The position numbers and the translations under genes were made by a program. The notes below the pieces were generated by a model. That model made no database searches. It saw nothing but the letters and a program-made list of their open reading frames with translations, and had not been told where the DNA came from. Positions 38,718 to 49,457 of a stretch of 64,000 bases of DNA are shown piece after piece. Position 1 is the first letter of the stretch, and each line of letters starts with the position of its first letter. Source of the DNA: Pseudoalteromonas sp. N1230-9 (GTDB lineage: Bacteria > Pseudomonadota > Gammaproteobacteria > Enterobacterales > Alteromonadaceae). The DNA lies in contig NZ_CP090419.1 in NCBI RefSeq assembly GCF_032716425.1, forward strand, positions 711,501 through 775,500. Reading direction: 5' to 3'.

Positions 38718-39926
38718 ATGCTTGTAACCTTACCCATTGCCGAACTAGTACCAGGGATGTTTGTTGACAGTGTCAGTAAGCAGCACGAGCACATTAATAG
38801 CGTTAAAATTAAAACCCGTGGGTTAGTTAGAGATAAAAGTATTATTCAACGTCTGGTGTCTGAAGGTGTTGAAGAACTCCTCATTGACTTCACTCAAAGT
38901 GATGTTGCGCTTCCGGCTAAATACCAGCCTAAACCTGTAGAAAAACCCAAGCTAAAAAAAGAAAAAAAAGTTGCTGAAAAAGGCATATCGGTCGAACAAG
39001 AGTTCGTGAAAGCGAGTGTTAACTACGAACAGCACAGTCGTAAGTTGCAAGTTTTATATTCAGATATCACATCAGGTTTGAAAATGAATATGACACTGCT
39101 TGATGAAGTCGTGGTTGATATCGTTAGTTCTGTATTTCGTAATCACAACGCCATGACGATTCTTACTCGTCTTAGAGACAAGCATATTTACAACTGGCGA
39201 CATATGATCAATACGGCCATTTTGGTGAGTGTATTCGCTAAATATCTTGGATATAAAGAGCAAACTGTTAAAGAATTGGCAATGGGAGCGCTACTGCACG
39301 ATATTGGGCAAGCTAAAATGCCACAGGGTGTACTGTCTAAGCCAAGTCAGCTTAATGACAATGAAATGCAGGTTGTGAAAAAACATGTTGCGCAGAGCCT
39401 AGGCTTAGTCAAAGGTGAAAAGGGCATTACGCCGTTAATGCTTGATATGATTGTTAATCATCATGAACGATTAGACGGAAGTGGTTACCCAAGAGGCATT
39501 ACAGCCGAAAAGCTAAGTCGTCCTGCCAGAATAATGGCAATTGTTGATGTTTATGATGCAATTACTGCTGATAGACCTCACCAAATGGGAGAGGAGCCTA
39601 TTTCGGCACTGCGTTATTTATTAGCAAATAAACAGTTATTTGACTCAGAACTCGTACAGCGATTTATAAAGTGTTTGGGTGTGCATCCTGTCGGATCGAT
39701 TGTGAAGTTAAACAATGAACGTTTAGCGTTAGTTATGGAAGGCAATCAGGACAACCCGATAAAGCCAAAAGTGAAAATCTTTTATAATGCGAAGCACAAA
39801 CATCACATTACAGCGAAAGATGTTCACTTAAGTGAAGAGCATGATCTAAAAATAATATCGAGTATTAAGCCCCTTGATTATCAACTTAATTTGGCTCGTT
39901 TGTTAAAAGAGCATCTTCTTGTTTAG
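38718..39926 (+). CDS. HD-GYP phosphodiesterase with DUF3391 domain
   Basis: A 402-aa cytoplasmic protein predicted to hydrolyse cyclic-di-GMP (or related dinucleotides) to pGpG/GMP. An N-terminal DUF3391 domain (about residues 1-110) with a lysine-rich linker precedes the HD-GYP domain, whose catalytic motifs are intact: LLHDIGQAKMP (near residue 193), HHERLDGSGYPRG (near 252) and VDVYDAITADRP (near 277). No membrane helix or phosphoreceiver domain is present. Its 3' end overlaps the convergent small membrane protein gene by 41 bases. Confidence 0.93.
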   Translation: MLVTLPIAELVPGMFVDSVSKQHEHINSVKIKTRGLVRDKSIIQRLVSEGVEELLIDFTQSDVALPAKYQPKPVEKPKLKKEKKVAEKGISVEQEFVKASVNYEQHSRKLQVLYSDITSGLKMNMTLLDEVVVDIVSSVFRNHNAMTILTRLRDKHIYNWRHMINTAILVSVFAKYLGYKEQTVKELAMGALLHDIGQAKMPQGVLSKPSQLNDNEMQVVKKHVAQSLGLVKGEKGITPLMLDMIVNHHERLDGSGYPRGITAEKLSRPARIMAIVDVYDAITADRPHQMGEEPISALRYLLANKQLFDSELVQRFIKCLGVHPVGSIVKLNNERLALVMEGNQDNPIKPKVKIFYNAKHKHHITAKDVHLSEEHDLKIISSIKPLDYQLNLARLLKEHLLV

Positions 39927-40254
39927 ACTTTACACAGCGCTTTTTAGCGTTTCGTTTTGCAGAAATAAATGCACCACTAAAACAACTCGTCATTAATACT
40001 AGCCATAGCAATGTGCCTTTCTCTACGTGCAGTGCCACACAGCATAACACCAGCGATAATACAGAGCTGAGCATGGCACCTAACCAGTAGTGGTTAACAG
40101 GGTTATCACAGTCACCAGCCTTAGTGCATGCGCAATAATTTGCCTTACAGAAATAGTGCACGCTTAAACCACATAGAATTAATGCTGCGATTATCAATGC
40201 AATAACCATAACTTTTGCCCAAATAATTTCAATTGCGTTTAGTTTAAGGGGCAT
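39886..40254 (-). CDS. Small cysteine-rich membrane protein
   Basis: A 122-aa protein with about three hydrophobic helices and a cysteine-rich loop (CKANYCACTKAGDC, about residues 35-48) that would suit metal binding or disulfides. I do not recognise the family. The ATG at 40254 is preferred to an in-frame TTG at 40269; neither has a good ribosome binding site. It overlaps the end of the HD-GYP gene on the other strand, which weakens confidence, but the composition is typical of a real membrane protein. Confidence 0.55.
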   Translation of the reverse strand: MPLKLNAIEIIWAKVMVIALIIAALILCGLSVHYFCKANYCACTKAGDCDNPVNHYWLGAMLSSVLSLVLCCVALHVEKGTLLWLVLMTSCFSGAFISAKRNAKKRCVKSKQEDALLTNEPN

Positions 40255-40546
40255 AAAATAACATGTCAATCTAAATGATAATTACTATCGTTTGGTGTTT
40301 TTGTAACTAGACATCGGACGAGTTTTAAAAAGTTGTTATCTTGTTGTTAAAATGTGGTTTTTTTACCTCTTTCTAACGAAAAGTTACAGTTTTTTGATCT
40401 TAATTAAGGTAATGTTCGAAAGTTTGTAATTATTAGAATAATACATCTAATACCAACGCACAGCATTGACCTTTATGCTTAAATAATAGGTTGCCTCTGT
40501 GTTTGTTGGTTTAGCTAACATACAAGTTTGCAAGAGGACACAGATT

Positions 40547-41824
40547 ATGAAATTCACTAGAACATTGATTGCAGCATCACTTGCTGTTGTTTCTGCTGAC
40601 AGCTTTGCTGCAGCCTTCCAATTAGCAGAGCAAAACGTATCAGGCTTAGGCCGTGCTTATGCTGGTGAAGCAGCGGTTGCTGATGATGCGTCAGTAGTAG
40701 CGCGTAACCCTGCACTTATGTCTTTATTTAAAACTAAGCAAATCTCAGTTGCGGGTATTGCTGTTATTCCAGATGTAAGCTTAGAAGGTGAATCAGCTGC
40801 ATACGGTTTAGATGAGAATGTGCTTGATGATAGTAGCATTGCTCCTTCAGCATTTATCCCTGCGGGTTATTTCACAATGCCATTAAACGACAAAGTATCG
40901 TTAGGTTTTGGTGCATTTTCTAACTTCGGTCTTTCAACAGAATTTAATAATAATTACGCGGCTGGCTCAATTGCTGGTGAAACTGAAATCGTTACAGTTA
41001 ACATGAATGCAAGTGCATCATATAAGTTCAACGAACAGTTCAGCTTAGGCCTTGGCTTAAACTATGTATATGCCGATGCGAAAGTAGTTCGTAATGCGGG
41101 TGTTAATCCACTTGGTGTACCAGCAGAGACTGAAATTGTTCACCTTGAAGGTGATGATTACGGCTTTGGTTGGAATATTGGTGCTATGTATCAATTAGAC
41201 GAAAACAACCGTTTTGGTTTTAACTACCGTAGCGAAACAGACATCGACTTTGATGGTGAGTACGCAAATGGCTTACCTGCTGCATTTGGTGGCACTGCGG
41301 GCGTTAAAGTACCAGGCGCACTTGAGTTAACGCTTCCAGCTATTGCTGAGTTTTCTGGTTCACACCAGTTAGATAAAAAACTAGGCGTACACTACAGCAT
41401 TCAATGGACTGGTTGGGATAGCTTCCAAAAATTAGAAGCTTATGTACCAGGTAACGAAGCACCAGTATTTAGAAAAGAAGAAAACTTCTCTGATGCAATG
41501 CGTTACTCTATCGGTACAGACTATCAGTACAGCGATGCATTACTTCTTCGTGCCGGTATTGCTTACGATGAGTCACCAGTTGATCAATCTCACTTATCAA
41601 TCTCTATTCCTGATACAGATCGTTTCTGGTTCTCATTTGGTGGTAACTACGCATTTAGTGAAAACTCAAACGTTGACTTAGGTGTGAGTATTCTTCGCGG
41701 TAAAACACAGAACTTTACAGAAGAAGATAGCTTTGCAAAAGCATTAGGCCAAGAAGCATCATGGGACTTTGAATCGAAAGGTCACGCAGTGCTAATTGGT
41801 GCTCAGTATAACTACACGTTTTAA
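40547..41824 (+). CDS. FadL-like outer-membrane hydrophobic-substrate transporter
   Basis: A 425-aa outer-membrane beta-barrel of the OmpP1/FadL/TodX family that passes long-chain fatty acids or other hydrophobic compounds. The signal peptide (cleaved near SFAA-AFQ) is followed by the family N terminus FQLAEQNVSGLGRAYAGEAA and the NPALM segment, and the protein ends in the barrel signature aromatic residue (YNYTF). The ATG at 40547 has AAGAGG 9 bases upstream; an in-frame GTG at 40499 is inside the leader. An AT-rich 292-bp region upstream should contain its promoter. Confidence 0.92.
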   Translation: MKFTRTLIAASLAVVSADSFAAAFQLAEQNVSGLGRAYAGEAAVADDASVVARNPALMSLFKTKQISVAGIAVIPDVSLEGESAAYGLDENVLDDSSIAPSAFIPAGYFTMPLNDKVSLGFGAFSNFGLSTEFNNNYAAGSIAGETEIVTVNMNASASYKFNEQFSLGLGLNYVYADAKVVRNAGVNPLGVPAETEIVHLEGDDYGFGWNIGAMYQLDENNRFGFNYRSETDIDFDGEYANGLPAAFGGTAGVKVPGALELTLPAIAEFSGSHQLDKKLGVHYSIQWTGWDSFQKLEAYVPGNEAPVFRKEENFSDAMRYSIGTDYQYSDALLLRAGIAYDESPVDQSHLSISIPDTDRFWFSFGGNYAFSENSNVDLGVSILRGKTQNFTEEDSFAKALGQEASWDFESKGHAVLIGAQYNYTF

Positions 41825-41860
41825 TAGTAATGCGACGTAAAGTCGCTGCTATAGAGCATT

Positions 41861-41901
41861 AAAAAGCCGCGCTATAACATTGTTATAGCGCGGCTTTTTT
41901 G
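41861..41901. terminator. Bidirectional intrinsic terminator (fadL-like gene / valS)
   Basis: A long perfect stem AAAAAGCCGCGCTATAAC-ATT-GTTATAGCGCGGCTTTTTT with T runs on both strands, between the convergent FadL-like gene and valS. Confidence 0.92.
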
Positions 41902-41903
41902 TA

Positions 41904-41922
41904 AGCGCGAATAAATCGCGCT
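41904..41922. repeat. Short palindrome AGCGCGA-N5-TCGCGCT (REP-like)
   Basis: A hairpin AGCGCGA-ATAAA-TCGCGCT similar to the one at 38581-38599, preceded in both places by a GTAAGCG-like sequence. Confidence 0.35.
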
Positions 41923-41934
41923 ATGCGTATGCTG

Positions 41935-44790
41935 TTATAGACTTTCGATTTTCGCTTTTTGCGCTAATAGTTTGTCTTTCGCATCGGTAAACTCAGCCAG
42001 TTTAGCATGCTCTTTAGCAAGTACGGCTTCTGGGGCGTTGTTTACAAACTTCTCGTTAGCCAACTTGTTTTGAACCTGTGCTAAGCCTTTTTCTGCTTTT
42101 TCAAGCTGCTTCGCGATACGAGCTAATTCAGCTTCAACATCGATTAGGCCAGCCATTGGGATCATGATCTCAAGGTTACCAACATACGATGTTGCACACG
42201 CTGGTGCATCGTCTTTGTTATCAAGAAGCGTGAACTCTTCAAGCTTAGCGAGAGACGCTAAGAATGCTTCGTTTTCAGTTAAACGTCGCTTGTCTTCATC
42301 AGACGCATTAGCAAGTAACACAGATAGTGGCTTACTTGGGCTGATATCCATTTCACCACGGATGTTACGGATCGCAAGAATGAATTGTTTAACCCATTCA
42401 AGGTCGTCCATCGCTTGACTATCAACATTTGCTTCATTGTACACAGGGAAGCCTTGTACCATGATGCTGGTGTTGGCTGTTTCGATGCCCGCAAGCGGTG
42501 CAACACGTTGCCAAATCGTTTCTGTGATATAAGGCATCATTGGGTGCATTAAGCGAAGTAAGCTTTCTAATACCGTGATTAGGGTATGACGCGTACCACG
42601 TTGTTGTGCTTCGTTACCTTTAAATAATACTGGTTTAGTAAGTTCTAGGTACCAGTCACAGAATTGGTTCCAAGTGAACTCATAAATCGTATTTGCTGCT
42701 AGGTCAAAGCGGTAGTTTTCTAAGTGCTCAGTGTAGGTTTTAACAGTTGCTTCAAATTGGCCTAAAATCCAACGATCAGCAAGTGAGTACTGTTTTTCAG
42801 CATCTGTAGCGAAGCCACAGTCTTGCTCTTCTGTATTCATTAATACATAACGGCTCGCGTTCCATAGTTTGTTACAGAAGTTACGGTAACCTTCAAGGCG
42901 GTTCATATCCCAGTTGATGTCACGACCGGTTGATGCCATTGCTGCAAGGGTGAAGCGTAGCGCGTCTGTACCGTGTGCTTCGATGCCGTTTTCGAATGTT
43001 TTACGAGTGTTCTTTTCAATCTTCTTCGCTAGTTGTGGCTGCATCATATTACCAGTGCGCTTTTCAACTAGGCTTTCAAGATCGATACCGTCAATCATGT
43101 CGATAGGATCAAGTACGTTACCTTTCGATTTAGACATCTTATCGCCGTTTTCATCGCGGATAAGGCCAGTTACGTAAACGGTTTTGAATGGTACTTGTGG
43201 CTTGCCGTCTTCATCTTTGATGAAGTGCATGGTCATCATGATCATACGAGCAACCCAGAAGAAGATGATGTCGAAACCTGTTACCAATACATCAGACGGG
43301 TGGAAAGTTTTTAAATCGTCTGTGTTTGCAGGCCAGCCTTGCGTTGAGAAAGTCCAAAGCGCAGACGAGAACCACGTATCTAAAACGTCTTCATCTTGCT
43401 TAAGTGCAACATCATCAGCAAGGTTGTTATCGCGGCGTACTTCAGCTTCGTCACGACCAACGTATACGTTGCCTTCGTTGTCGTACCAAGCAGGGATGCG
43501 GTGACCCCACCAAAGCTGACGTGAAATACACCAGTCTTGTACGTCGTTCATCCACGAGAAGTACATATTCTCGTATTGTTGAGGTACAAATTTAATGTCG
43601 CCATTTCTAACTGCTTCTTTTGCAGGCTCAGCAAGTGGTGCTACGCGCACGTACCACTGATCAGTAAGAAGAGGCTCAATCACGACACCAGAACGGTCAC
43701 CGTAAGGTACAGTTAGGCTGTGATCTTCGATTTTTTCTAATAGGCCAAGTTCTTCAAACTCGCTCACAATCGCTTTACGTGCATCAAAGCGGTCAAGGCC
43801 GTGTAGACGCTCAGGAATTGGCGCATCTAATTCAAGCTCTTTACCGTCGAATGTATAGCTTTCGCCTTCGCTTAATACCGCAGCATCTTTGTTGAAGATG
43901 TTGATCATTGGTAGTTGGTGACGTTTACCTACTTCGTTATCGTTAAAGTCGTGGGCAGGCGTGATTTTCACACAACCTGTGCCTTTTTCCATGTCTGCAT
44001 GCTCATCGGCAACAATTGGAATGCGACGGTTAACGATAGGGAGTAAAATGTCTTTACCGATCAGGTCTTGGTAACGTTCATCATCAGGGTTAACTGCAAC
44101 ACCTGTATCACCTAGCATTGTTTCAGGACGTGTTGTGGCAACAATGATGTAGTCTTTACCATCTTTGGTTTTTACGCCGTCAGCAAGTGGGTAACGTAAG
44201 TTCCACATGTGACCTTGTTTGTCTTTGTTTTCAACTTCAAGATCAGAAATCGCCGTGTGAAGTTTAGGATCCCAGTTAACTAGACGCTTACCACGGTAGA
44301 TTAAGTCTTCTTTGTGAAGACGTACGAATACTTCTTTAACCGCTTCAGAAAGGCCTTCGTCCATAGTGAAACGCTCACGGTCCCAATCTACTGACGCACC
44401 TAAGCGACGTAATTGTTTGGTGATAGTGCCACCTGAGTGGTTTTTCCACTCCCAGATTTTATCGATAAATGCATCACGGCCTAAGTCGTGACGTGTTTTA
44501 CCTTCTTCAGCTGCAAGCTTACGCTCAACAAGCATTTGCGTTGCGATACCCGCGTGATCAGTACCTACTTGCCATAAAGTGTTATTGCCTTGCATACGCT
44601 TTAAGCGTGTTAGCGTATCCATAATGGTATCTTGGAACGCATGGCCCATGTGTAAGCTACCTGTGACGTTTGGTGGCGGAATCATGATTGAGTAAGCGTC
44701 ACCTTGGCCAGACGGTTTAAAGTAGCCTTTTTCTTCCCAGTCTTGATATAAAGACTGTTCAATATCTTGCGGATTGTAGGTTTTATCCAT
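41935..44790 (-). CDS. valS: Valyl-tRNA synthetase
   Basis: A 951-aa class I aminoacyl-tRNA synthetase that charges tRNA-Val. The HIGH-type motif is SLHMGHAF (near residue 45) in the family block [13 protein letters not shown]. An editing (CP1) domain is followed by KMSKSKGN (near 553), an anticodon-binding domain and a C-terminal coiled coil (about 880-951) with heptad leucines. Length equals E. coli ValRS (951). It lies 23 bp downstream of holC, the conserved pepA-holC-valS order. Confidence 0.98.
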   Translation of the reverse strand: MDKTYNPQDIEQSLYQDWEEKGYFKPSGQGDAYSIMIPPPNVTGSLHMGHAFQDTIMDTLTRLKRMQGNNTLWQVGTDHAGIATQMLVERKLAAEEGKTRHDLGRDAFIDKIWEWKNHSGGTITKQLRRLGASVDWDRERFTMDEGLSEAVKEVFVRLHKEDLIYRGKRLVNWDPKLHTAISDLEVENKDKQGHMWNLRYPLADGVKTKDGKDYIIVATTRPETMLGDTGVAVNPDDERYQDLIGKDILLPIVNRRIPIVADEHADMEKGTGCVKITPAHDFNDNEVGKRHQLPMINIFNKDAAVLSEGESYTFDGKELELDAPIPERLHGLDRFDARKAIVSEFEELGLLEKIEDHSLTVPYGDRSGVVIEPLLTDQWYVRVAPLAEPAKEAVRNGDIKFVPQQYENMYFSWMNDVQDWCISRQLWWGHRIPAWYDNEGNVYVGRDEAEVRRDNNLADDVALKQDEDVLDTWFSSALWTFSTQGWPANTDDLKTFHPSDVLVTGFDIIFFWVARMIMMTMHFIKDEDGKPQVPFKTVYVTGLIRDENGDKMSKSKGNVLDPIDMIDGIDLESLVEKRTGNMMQPQLAKKIEKNTRKTFENGIEAHGTDALRFTLAAMASTGRDINWDMNRLEGYRNFCNKLWNASRYVLMNTEEQDCGFATDAEKQYSLADRWILGQFEATVKTYTEHLENYRFDLAANTIYEFTWNQFCDWYLELTKPVLFKGNEAQQRGTRHTLITVLESLLRLMHPMMPYITETIWQRVAPLAGIETANTSIMVQGFPVYNEANVDSQAMDDLEWVKQFILAIRNIRGEMDISPSKPLSVLLANASDEDKRRLTENEAFLASLAKLEEFTLLDNKDDAPACATSYVGNLEIMIPMAGLIDVEAELARIAKQLEKAEKGLAQVQNKLANEKFVNNAPEAVLAKEHAKLAEFTDAKDKLLAQKAKIESL

Positions 44791-44813
44791 TACACAGAAC
44801 CTTAAATAAATGC

Positions 44814-45260
44814 TTAAATGTCAATTTCTTGCGTTGCAATATGGGCGCCCAGTTGGCGAAGCTTTTTAAACCGCTCACGGGCGGCTTGTTTAGCGTTAGG
44901 CTCAACGGGGACAAAATCAAAAACCTGCTGAAAACGACGAATAAAATCCGGTAGGTGTTCAGCTAAGTTGATTAATATTTTTCTGTTGCCGACAGGTGGA
45001 GTCATACCAATTTCAACCGGAGCGCCACCTTTGGGGCCTTCACCTTGTAGGTTGTGTGGTATAAAGCTATCTGGCTCAAATGACCAGATGATGTCGTCGA
45101 TTGTGTGGGCCGTGTCAGTGTTATCGGCGTAAATAAATACGCGATGACCAAGACGATACTGATCTGCTGCTATTTTTGCGGCAAGATCAAAACATGCTTT
45201 ATCAGCTTGCTGGCTGTTACCATCTTGTTTTAGAACGTAAAATTGTGCGTTCATGCTCAT
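44814..45260 (-). CDS. holC: DNA polymerase III chi subunit
   Basis: A 148-aa chi subunit of the clamp-loader complex, which binds SSB and links the replicase to lagging-strand synthesis. Family segments seen are 'AQFYVLKQ', '[12 protein letters not shown]', 'LLINLA'-type ([24 protein letters not shown]) and the ending '[15 protein letters not shown]'. I chose the ATG at 45260, since E. coli HolC is 147 aa; an upstream in-frame start at 45329 would run into the pepA terminator. Confidence 0.93.
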   Translation of the reverse strand: MSMNAQFYVLKQDGNSQQADKACFDLAAKIAADQYRLGHRVFIYADNTDTAHTIDDIIWSFEPDSFIPHNLQGEGPKGGAPVEIGMTPPVGNRKILINLAEHLPDFIRRFQQVFDFVPVEPNAKQAARERFKKLRQLGAHIATQEIDI

Positions 45261-45331
45261 TGTGACTTTCGTCCCCACAGATACACAGATCAAAGCAGAG
45301 ATTTTGACATAGAACGCGTGTTGCTTCAATT

Positions 45332-45356
45332 AATAAGGCGCCATTTGGCGCCTTAT
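45332..45356 (-). terminator. Hairpin terminator after pepA
   Basis: Perfect stem AATAAGGCGCC-AAAT-GGCGCCTTATT on the minus strand, 31 bp after the pepA stop. Its T run is weak, so partial read-through to holC-valS is likely. Confidence 0.7.
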
Positions 45357-45386
45357 TTAGGGTTAGTTGTAAGCTTGCGATAAGGC

Positions 45387-46901
45387 TTAGTCGTGACTTG
45401 CTTCACTCACGCCTGCGCGGTTTAGTAAATACTGAGTCAGCATAGGTACCGGACGACCGGTTGCACCTTTGTTTTTACCGCCGCTGCGCCATGCTGTACC
45501 TGCGATATCTAAATGCGCCCAATTGTATTTTTTGGTGAATTTAGATAAGAAGCATGCAGCTGTAATCGTACCTGCAGCACGACCACCTAAGTTGGTGAAA
45601 TCAGCGAATGGGCTTTCAAGTTGCTCTTGATAGTCATCCCAAAGCGGTAGCTGCCATGCACGATCGCCACTTTGCTCAGACGCTTTTAGTAGGTCATGGG
45701 CAAGAGGGTTATGGTTTGATAGTAAACCTGTGGCATGTGAACCCAGCGCAATAATACACGCGCCGGTTAGCGTTGCTACGTCAACTACGGTATCAGGGTC
45801 AAAACGCTCAACATAAGTGAGTGCATCACACAGTACTAAACGGCCTTCGGCATCGGTGTTTAACACTTCAACTGTTTGACCCGACATAGTTGTTAAAATG
45901 TCACCAGGGCGATAAGCATTTGAGCCAGGCATGTTTTCACACCCCGCTAAAACACCGACAACGTTAATCGGTAACTGCATTTGCACTAATGCGCGCATCG
46001 TACCAATAACACCTGCTGCACCACCCATGTCGTATTTCATTTCATCCATGGCTTCGCCTGGCTTGATTGAAATACCACCTGAGTCAAAGGTTAAGCCTTT
46101 ACCCACTAACACGATTGGCGCTTGATCTTTGTCGCCACCTTGATAGTTGATTACCGACATAACCGATTCATTTGCGCTACCACGGCCAACTGCTAGGTAT
46201 GAATTCATGCCCAGCTCTGCCATTTTTTCTTCGCCGATAATATCAACCGTTACATTATCGAAGTTATCAGCAATTTCTTGTGCTTGTTCACCTAAATACG
46301 CTGGATTACAGATATTTGGTGGCATATTGGCAACGTCTTTACATAATTTGCTACCCGCTGCGATGGCTAGGCCATGCTCAATTGCACTTTCGCCAATCGT
46401 TAACTCGCGACGTGTTGGTACGTTAAAAACGATTTTACGTAGTGGACGGCGAGGGTCGCTTTTTTTACTTTTCAGTTGATTGAAGGTGTATAAGCAGTCT
46501 TGTGTTGTTTCAACTGCTTGACGCACCTTCCAATAGGTGTCACGACTTTTAACATGCTGCTCTGTTAAAAAGCATACCGCTTCCATCGAACCGGTTTCGT
46601 TTAGTGTATTAATTGTTTTAGAGATGATCTGCTTATATTGCTTGTCATCTAACTCACGTTCTTTACCACAACCAACAAGCAATACGCGCTCGCTCAGTAC
46701 ATTAGGTACATGATGTAGTAATAATACTTGTCCTGGCTTTCCTTCAAGATCACCGCGGCGAAGTAAGTTAGAGATATAACCATCGCTAATTTTATCTAGC
46801 TGCTCACCAATGGGGGATAAACGACGTGGCTCATAAACGCCAACTACAATACATGCGCTACGTTGCTTTTCTGGACTACCACTTTTTACGCTAAATTCCA
46901 T
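45387..46901 (-). CDS. pepA: Leucyl aminopeptidase PepA
   Basis: A 504-aa hexameric M17 metallo-aminopeptidase of the cytosol; in enterobacteria it also binds DNA in Xer recombination and gene regulation. The active-site blocks are [12 protein letters not shown] (metal lysine/aspartate), the [13 protein letters not shown] segment and the family signature NTDAEGRL near residue 349. ATG at 46901 is chosen because AGGAG lies 5 bases upstream; the alternative GTG at 46907 directly abuts that site. It heads the pepA-holC-valS unit, divergent from lptFG. Confidence 0.97.
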   Translation of the reverse strand: MEFSVKSGSPEKQRSACIVVGVYEPRRLSPIGEQLDKISDGYISNLLRRGDLEGKPGQVLLLHHVPNVLSERVLLVGCGKERELDDKQYKQIISKTINTLNETGSMEAVCFLTEQHVKSRDTYWKVRQAVETTQDCLYTFNQLKSKKSDPRRPLRKIVFNVPTRRELTIGESAIEHGLAIAAGSKLCKDVANMPPNICNPAYLGEQAQEIADNFDNVTVDIIGEEKMAELGMNSYLAVGRGSANESVMSVINYQGGDKDQAPIVLVGKGLTFDSGGISIKPGEAMDEMKYDMGGAAGVIGTMRALVQMQLPINVVGVLAGCENMPGSNAYRPGDILTTMSGQTVEVLNTDAEGRLVLCDALTYVERFDPDTVVDVATLTGACIIALGSHATGLLSNHNPLAHDLLKASEQSGDRAWQLPLWDDYQEQLESPFADFTNLGGRAAGTITAACFLSKFTKKYNWAHLDIAGTAWRSGGKNKGATGRPVPMLTQYLLNRAGVSEASHD

Positions 46902-47223
46902 TGTCACTCCTAGTGTTGAGTCATTTAACCTTTAAAAATAAGGGCAAGAAATTCATTTTTTAGTCCTTTCTTACATTTTTTAGTTTATTAATACTAATAT
47001 TAGCTCATAAACTATGACTCTATTTACGTGTTTTTGAACTTTATCTTATTGTGAATATCAATATCACATAATTGAGGCCATCTGTACCATTTATGCAAGA
47101 TTATATGTTCTTGCTAGGTATGATATTTCACTATGATGGCATATAATAAAGTGAGTAAAATAACTAGTTTACTCAAAATTTCTTACTATTCCAGTGAAAC
47201 ACGATGTTTAACAGGGGCGAGCA
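46902..47223. other. Divergent intergenic region pepA/lptF
   Basis: An AT-rich 322-bp gap between divergent genes. A TATAAT hexamer at 47142-47147 is a possible -10 for lptF, but no good -35 is at the right distance. I see no ORF, repeat or riboswitch-like structure. Promoters for both directions must lie here. Confidence 0.5.
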
Positions 47224-48336
47224 TTGCTAATTTTTCGTTATTTGACCACTGAAGTCTTAAAGTCGCAGGTCGCCGTATTTCTAACTTTGATGACCATTTT
47301 TGTGTCACAAAAGTTTGTTGTTATTTTAGGGGATGCCTCCGAAGGGGGACTTCCTGCAAAACTTGTACTATCCATGATCGCGCTAAAGCTCCCTCAGCTT
47401 GCCTCGCTTATTCTACCTCTAAGTATTTTCTTGGGGATTATATTAGCCTATAGCCGCATTTATGCTGACAGTGAAATGACCGTGCTTAAGGCATGTGGAG
47501 TGAGTGAGTGGTATGTGGTACGTGTAACACTTATTTCAAGCGTGGTTCTTGCCATACTAGCGGGTGTATTAACCTTATATGTTGCTCCGTGGGCAAGCGA
47601 ACAAGAATACCAGTTAAAAGAGCAGGCAAAAGCGGATGCCGGTTTATCAGCACTAAGGGCGGGACGTTTTCAACAAACCGGTAACGAAAAAGCAGTCGTG
47701 TTTATTCATAATATTGAAAACAGTGGAAAAGAGTTACATAAAGTGTTTGTTGCCCAGCTACCTGAACGTGAAAAAGGTGATTTAGCACGTTTAGTTTATG
47801 CAGAGCGTGGTGTTGTTATTGAACAAGAAAATGGCGAGCAACAACTCGTTCTTAACGATGGTAAGCGCTACGAAACAGATGGCGAGTCAGCTGCTTTAAA
47901 CCTAACAGAGTTTGATGGTTACAGTGTGCAAATTCAAGATCAAGAAATTGAGCACCAACGCCGTAAGCTAGAAGCGGTTCCTACTTTTGATTTATTTAAA
48001 ATGAAAACTTCTGAGGCAATCGCGCAATGGCAATGGCGTATTGCTATACCGCTTTCAATACCTTTACTTACTTTGCTAGCTGTGCCTTTAAGTGTTGTTA
48101 ATCCACGCCAAGGTAAATTTGCTAAACTAGTGCCTGCGATAAGCTTATATTTGGGTTACTTTATTTTATTAAATGCGGCTAAGTTTGCAGTTGAAGATGG
48201 CAAAATCCCTCCTTCAATAGGTCTTTGGTGGATTCATTTATCAGCATTATTTATAGGTGGATTATTGATTATTAAGGGTCGCCCACTAGGCGCTTGGTTA
48301 AAGGCTGTTGTGACTAAGCGGGAGTTAAGCGCATGA
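47224..48336 (+). CDS. lptF: LPS export ABC permease LptF
   Basis: A 370-aa inner-membrane permease of the LptB2FG transporter, which extracts lipopolysaccharide and hands it to LptC. It has the YjgP/YjgQ layout: three N-terminal helices, a periplasmic jellyroll (about residues 110-260) and three C-terminal helices. The N terminus 'LIFRYLTTEVLKSQVAVFL' is typical. Translation starts at TTG, with AGGGG at about 6 bases upstream. It overlaps lptG by 4 bases. Confidence 0.95.
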   Translation: MLIFRYLTTEVLKSQVAVFLTLMTIFVSQKFVVILGDASEGGLPAKLVLSMIALKLPQLASLILPLSIFLGIILAYSRIYADSEMTVLKACGVSEWYVVRVTLISSVVLAILAGVLTLYVAPWASEQEYQLKEQAKADAGLSALRAGRFQQTGNEKAVVFIHNIENSGKELHKVFVAQLPEREKGDLARLVYAERGVVIEQENGEQQLVLNDGKRYETDGESAALNLTEFDGYSVQIQDQEIEHQRRKLEAVPTFDLFKMKTSEAIAQWQWRIAIPLSIPLLTLLAVPLSVVNPRQGKFAKLVPAISLYLGYFILLNAAKFAVEDGKIPPSIGLWWIHLSALFIGGLLIIKGRPLGAWLKAVVTKRELSA

Positions 48337-49400
48337 TGAAAACACTCGATTGGTACTTGGGCCGCAGCATTATTCAAACAACAGGTTTTGCATTAATGGT
48401 GCTGGTTGGTATCAGTACGTTAATAAAGTTTATTGAGCAGCTTAAATCGGTTGGTCGTGGTAGTTACGATATTGCGACTGCACTTATCTACACCTTGTAT
48501 AGCATGCCGGGTGATTTAGTTATATTTTTTCCAATGGCTGCGCTCATTGGTGGTTTAACAGGACTGGGTGCACTGGCATCAAATAGTGAGTTAGTTGTTA
48601 TGCAGGCTGCGGGAATGTCGCGCTTGCAAATTATTGCCTCTGTAATGAAAACCGCTATGTTCATGGCTATTTGTATGATGGCCTTAGGTGAGTGGGGTGC
48701 GCCAGAAGCGCAGTTAAAAGCCAAAGAGATACGTAACCATGCTATTTACGGTGGTGATGTGTTTAGTGCTCAGCAAGGTGTATGGGCAAAAGATGGTAGC
48801 AATTTTATTAATATAGAAGACGTTGATCAGCAAGGTATTTTACGTGGTGTTCATATGTATCACTTCGATAAATCTTTGCAATTAACGCAAATCACTAAAG
48901 CTGAAGAAGCAGTTAACCGTCAAGATGGTTGGCTACTTCGCGATGTAAATAAAGTGAAGATCACACCAGAAAAAATCACCACAGAACAGCAAGATGAAGA
49001 GTTTTACGACTCACAGCTGACGGCCGAAAAGTTGGGGGTCGTATCTGTAAAACCAGAGTCACTTTCATTTACAGGGCTCTGGTCTTATTTAAGTTATTTA
49101 CAACAAAATGAGCAAGACACAAGTACATATGAGCTTGCATTGTGGCGTAAGTTTATGCAGCCGATATCTATCGCAGTAATGTTATTAGTGGCTTTATCGT
49201 TTATTTTTGGCCCGCTACGCACAGTAACTATGGGCGCACGCATCATCATGGGTGTTATAACGGGGATCACTTTTCACCTAACAAACGAAATTTTTGGCCC
49301 TGTTGTCATGGTTTATCAAATACCTGCCGTAATAGGAGCCGTGTTGCCAAGTATCTTGTTTATTGGTTTTGCAACCTATTTATTGAACAAACGAGTGTAA
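48333..49400 (+). CDS. lptG: LPS export ABC permease LptG
   Basis: A 355-aa partner of LptF in the LptB2FG complex. The N terminus LDWYLGRSIIQTT, three N-terminal helices, a periplasmic domain (about residues 100-270) and three C-terminal helices with 'FIFGPLRTVTMGARI' match the family. It is translationally coupled to lptF (ATGA overlap) and ends at a bidirectional terminator. Confidence 0.95.
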   Translation: MMKTLDWYLGRSIIQTTGFALMVLVGISTLIKFIEQLKSVGRGSYDIATALIYTLYSMPGDLVIFFPMAALIGGLTGLGALASNSELVVMQAAGMSRLQIIASVMKTAMFMAICMMALGEWGAPEAQLKAKEIRNHAIYGGDVFSAQQGVWAKDGSNFINIEDVDQQGILRGVHMYHFDKSLQLTQITKAEEAVNRQDGWLLRDVNKVKITPEKITTEQQDEEFYDSQLTAEKLGVVSVKPESLSFTGLWSYLSYLQQNEQDTSTYELALWRKFMQPISIAVMLLVALSFIFGPLRTVTMGARIIMGVITGITFHLTNEIFGPVVMVYQIPAVIGAVLPSILFIGFATYLLNKRV

Positions 49401-49406
49401 CACTCA

Positions 49407-49445
49407 GCACAAAAAAAGCGTGGTTTTGAAGCCACGCTTTTTGTG
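49407..49445. terminator. Bidirectional terminator between lptG and RDD gene
   Basis: A long stem formed by GCACAAAAAAAGCGTGG and CCACGCTTTTTGTGC around a TTTTGAAG loop, giving T runs on both strands. Confidence 0.88.
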
Positions 49446-49457
49446 CTTGTATGCAGC

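Noticed and set aside
40270..40300. Fur-box-like AATGATAATTACTATCG before the FadL-like gene
   Set aside because: The match to the 19-bp Fur consensus is partial, and the adjacent genes have no clear iron link.
43184..43504. Long antisense ORF inside valS
   Set aside because: It is a shadow of the conserved valyl-tRNA synthetase coding frame with no start signals.
45261..45329. Longer holC start at 45329
   Set aside because: It would run over the pepA terminator hairpin and add residues unlike the family N terminus.
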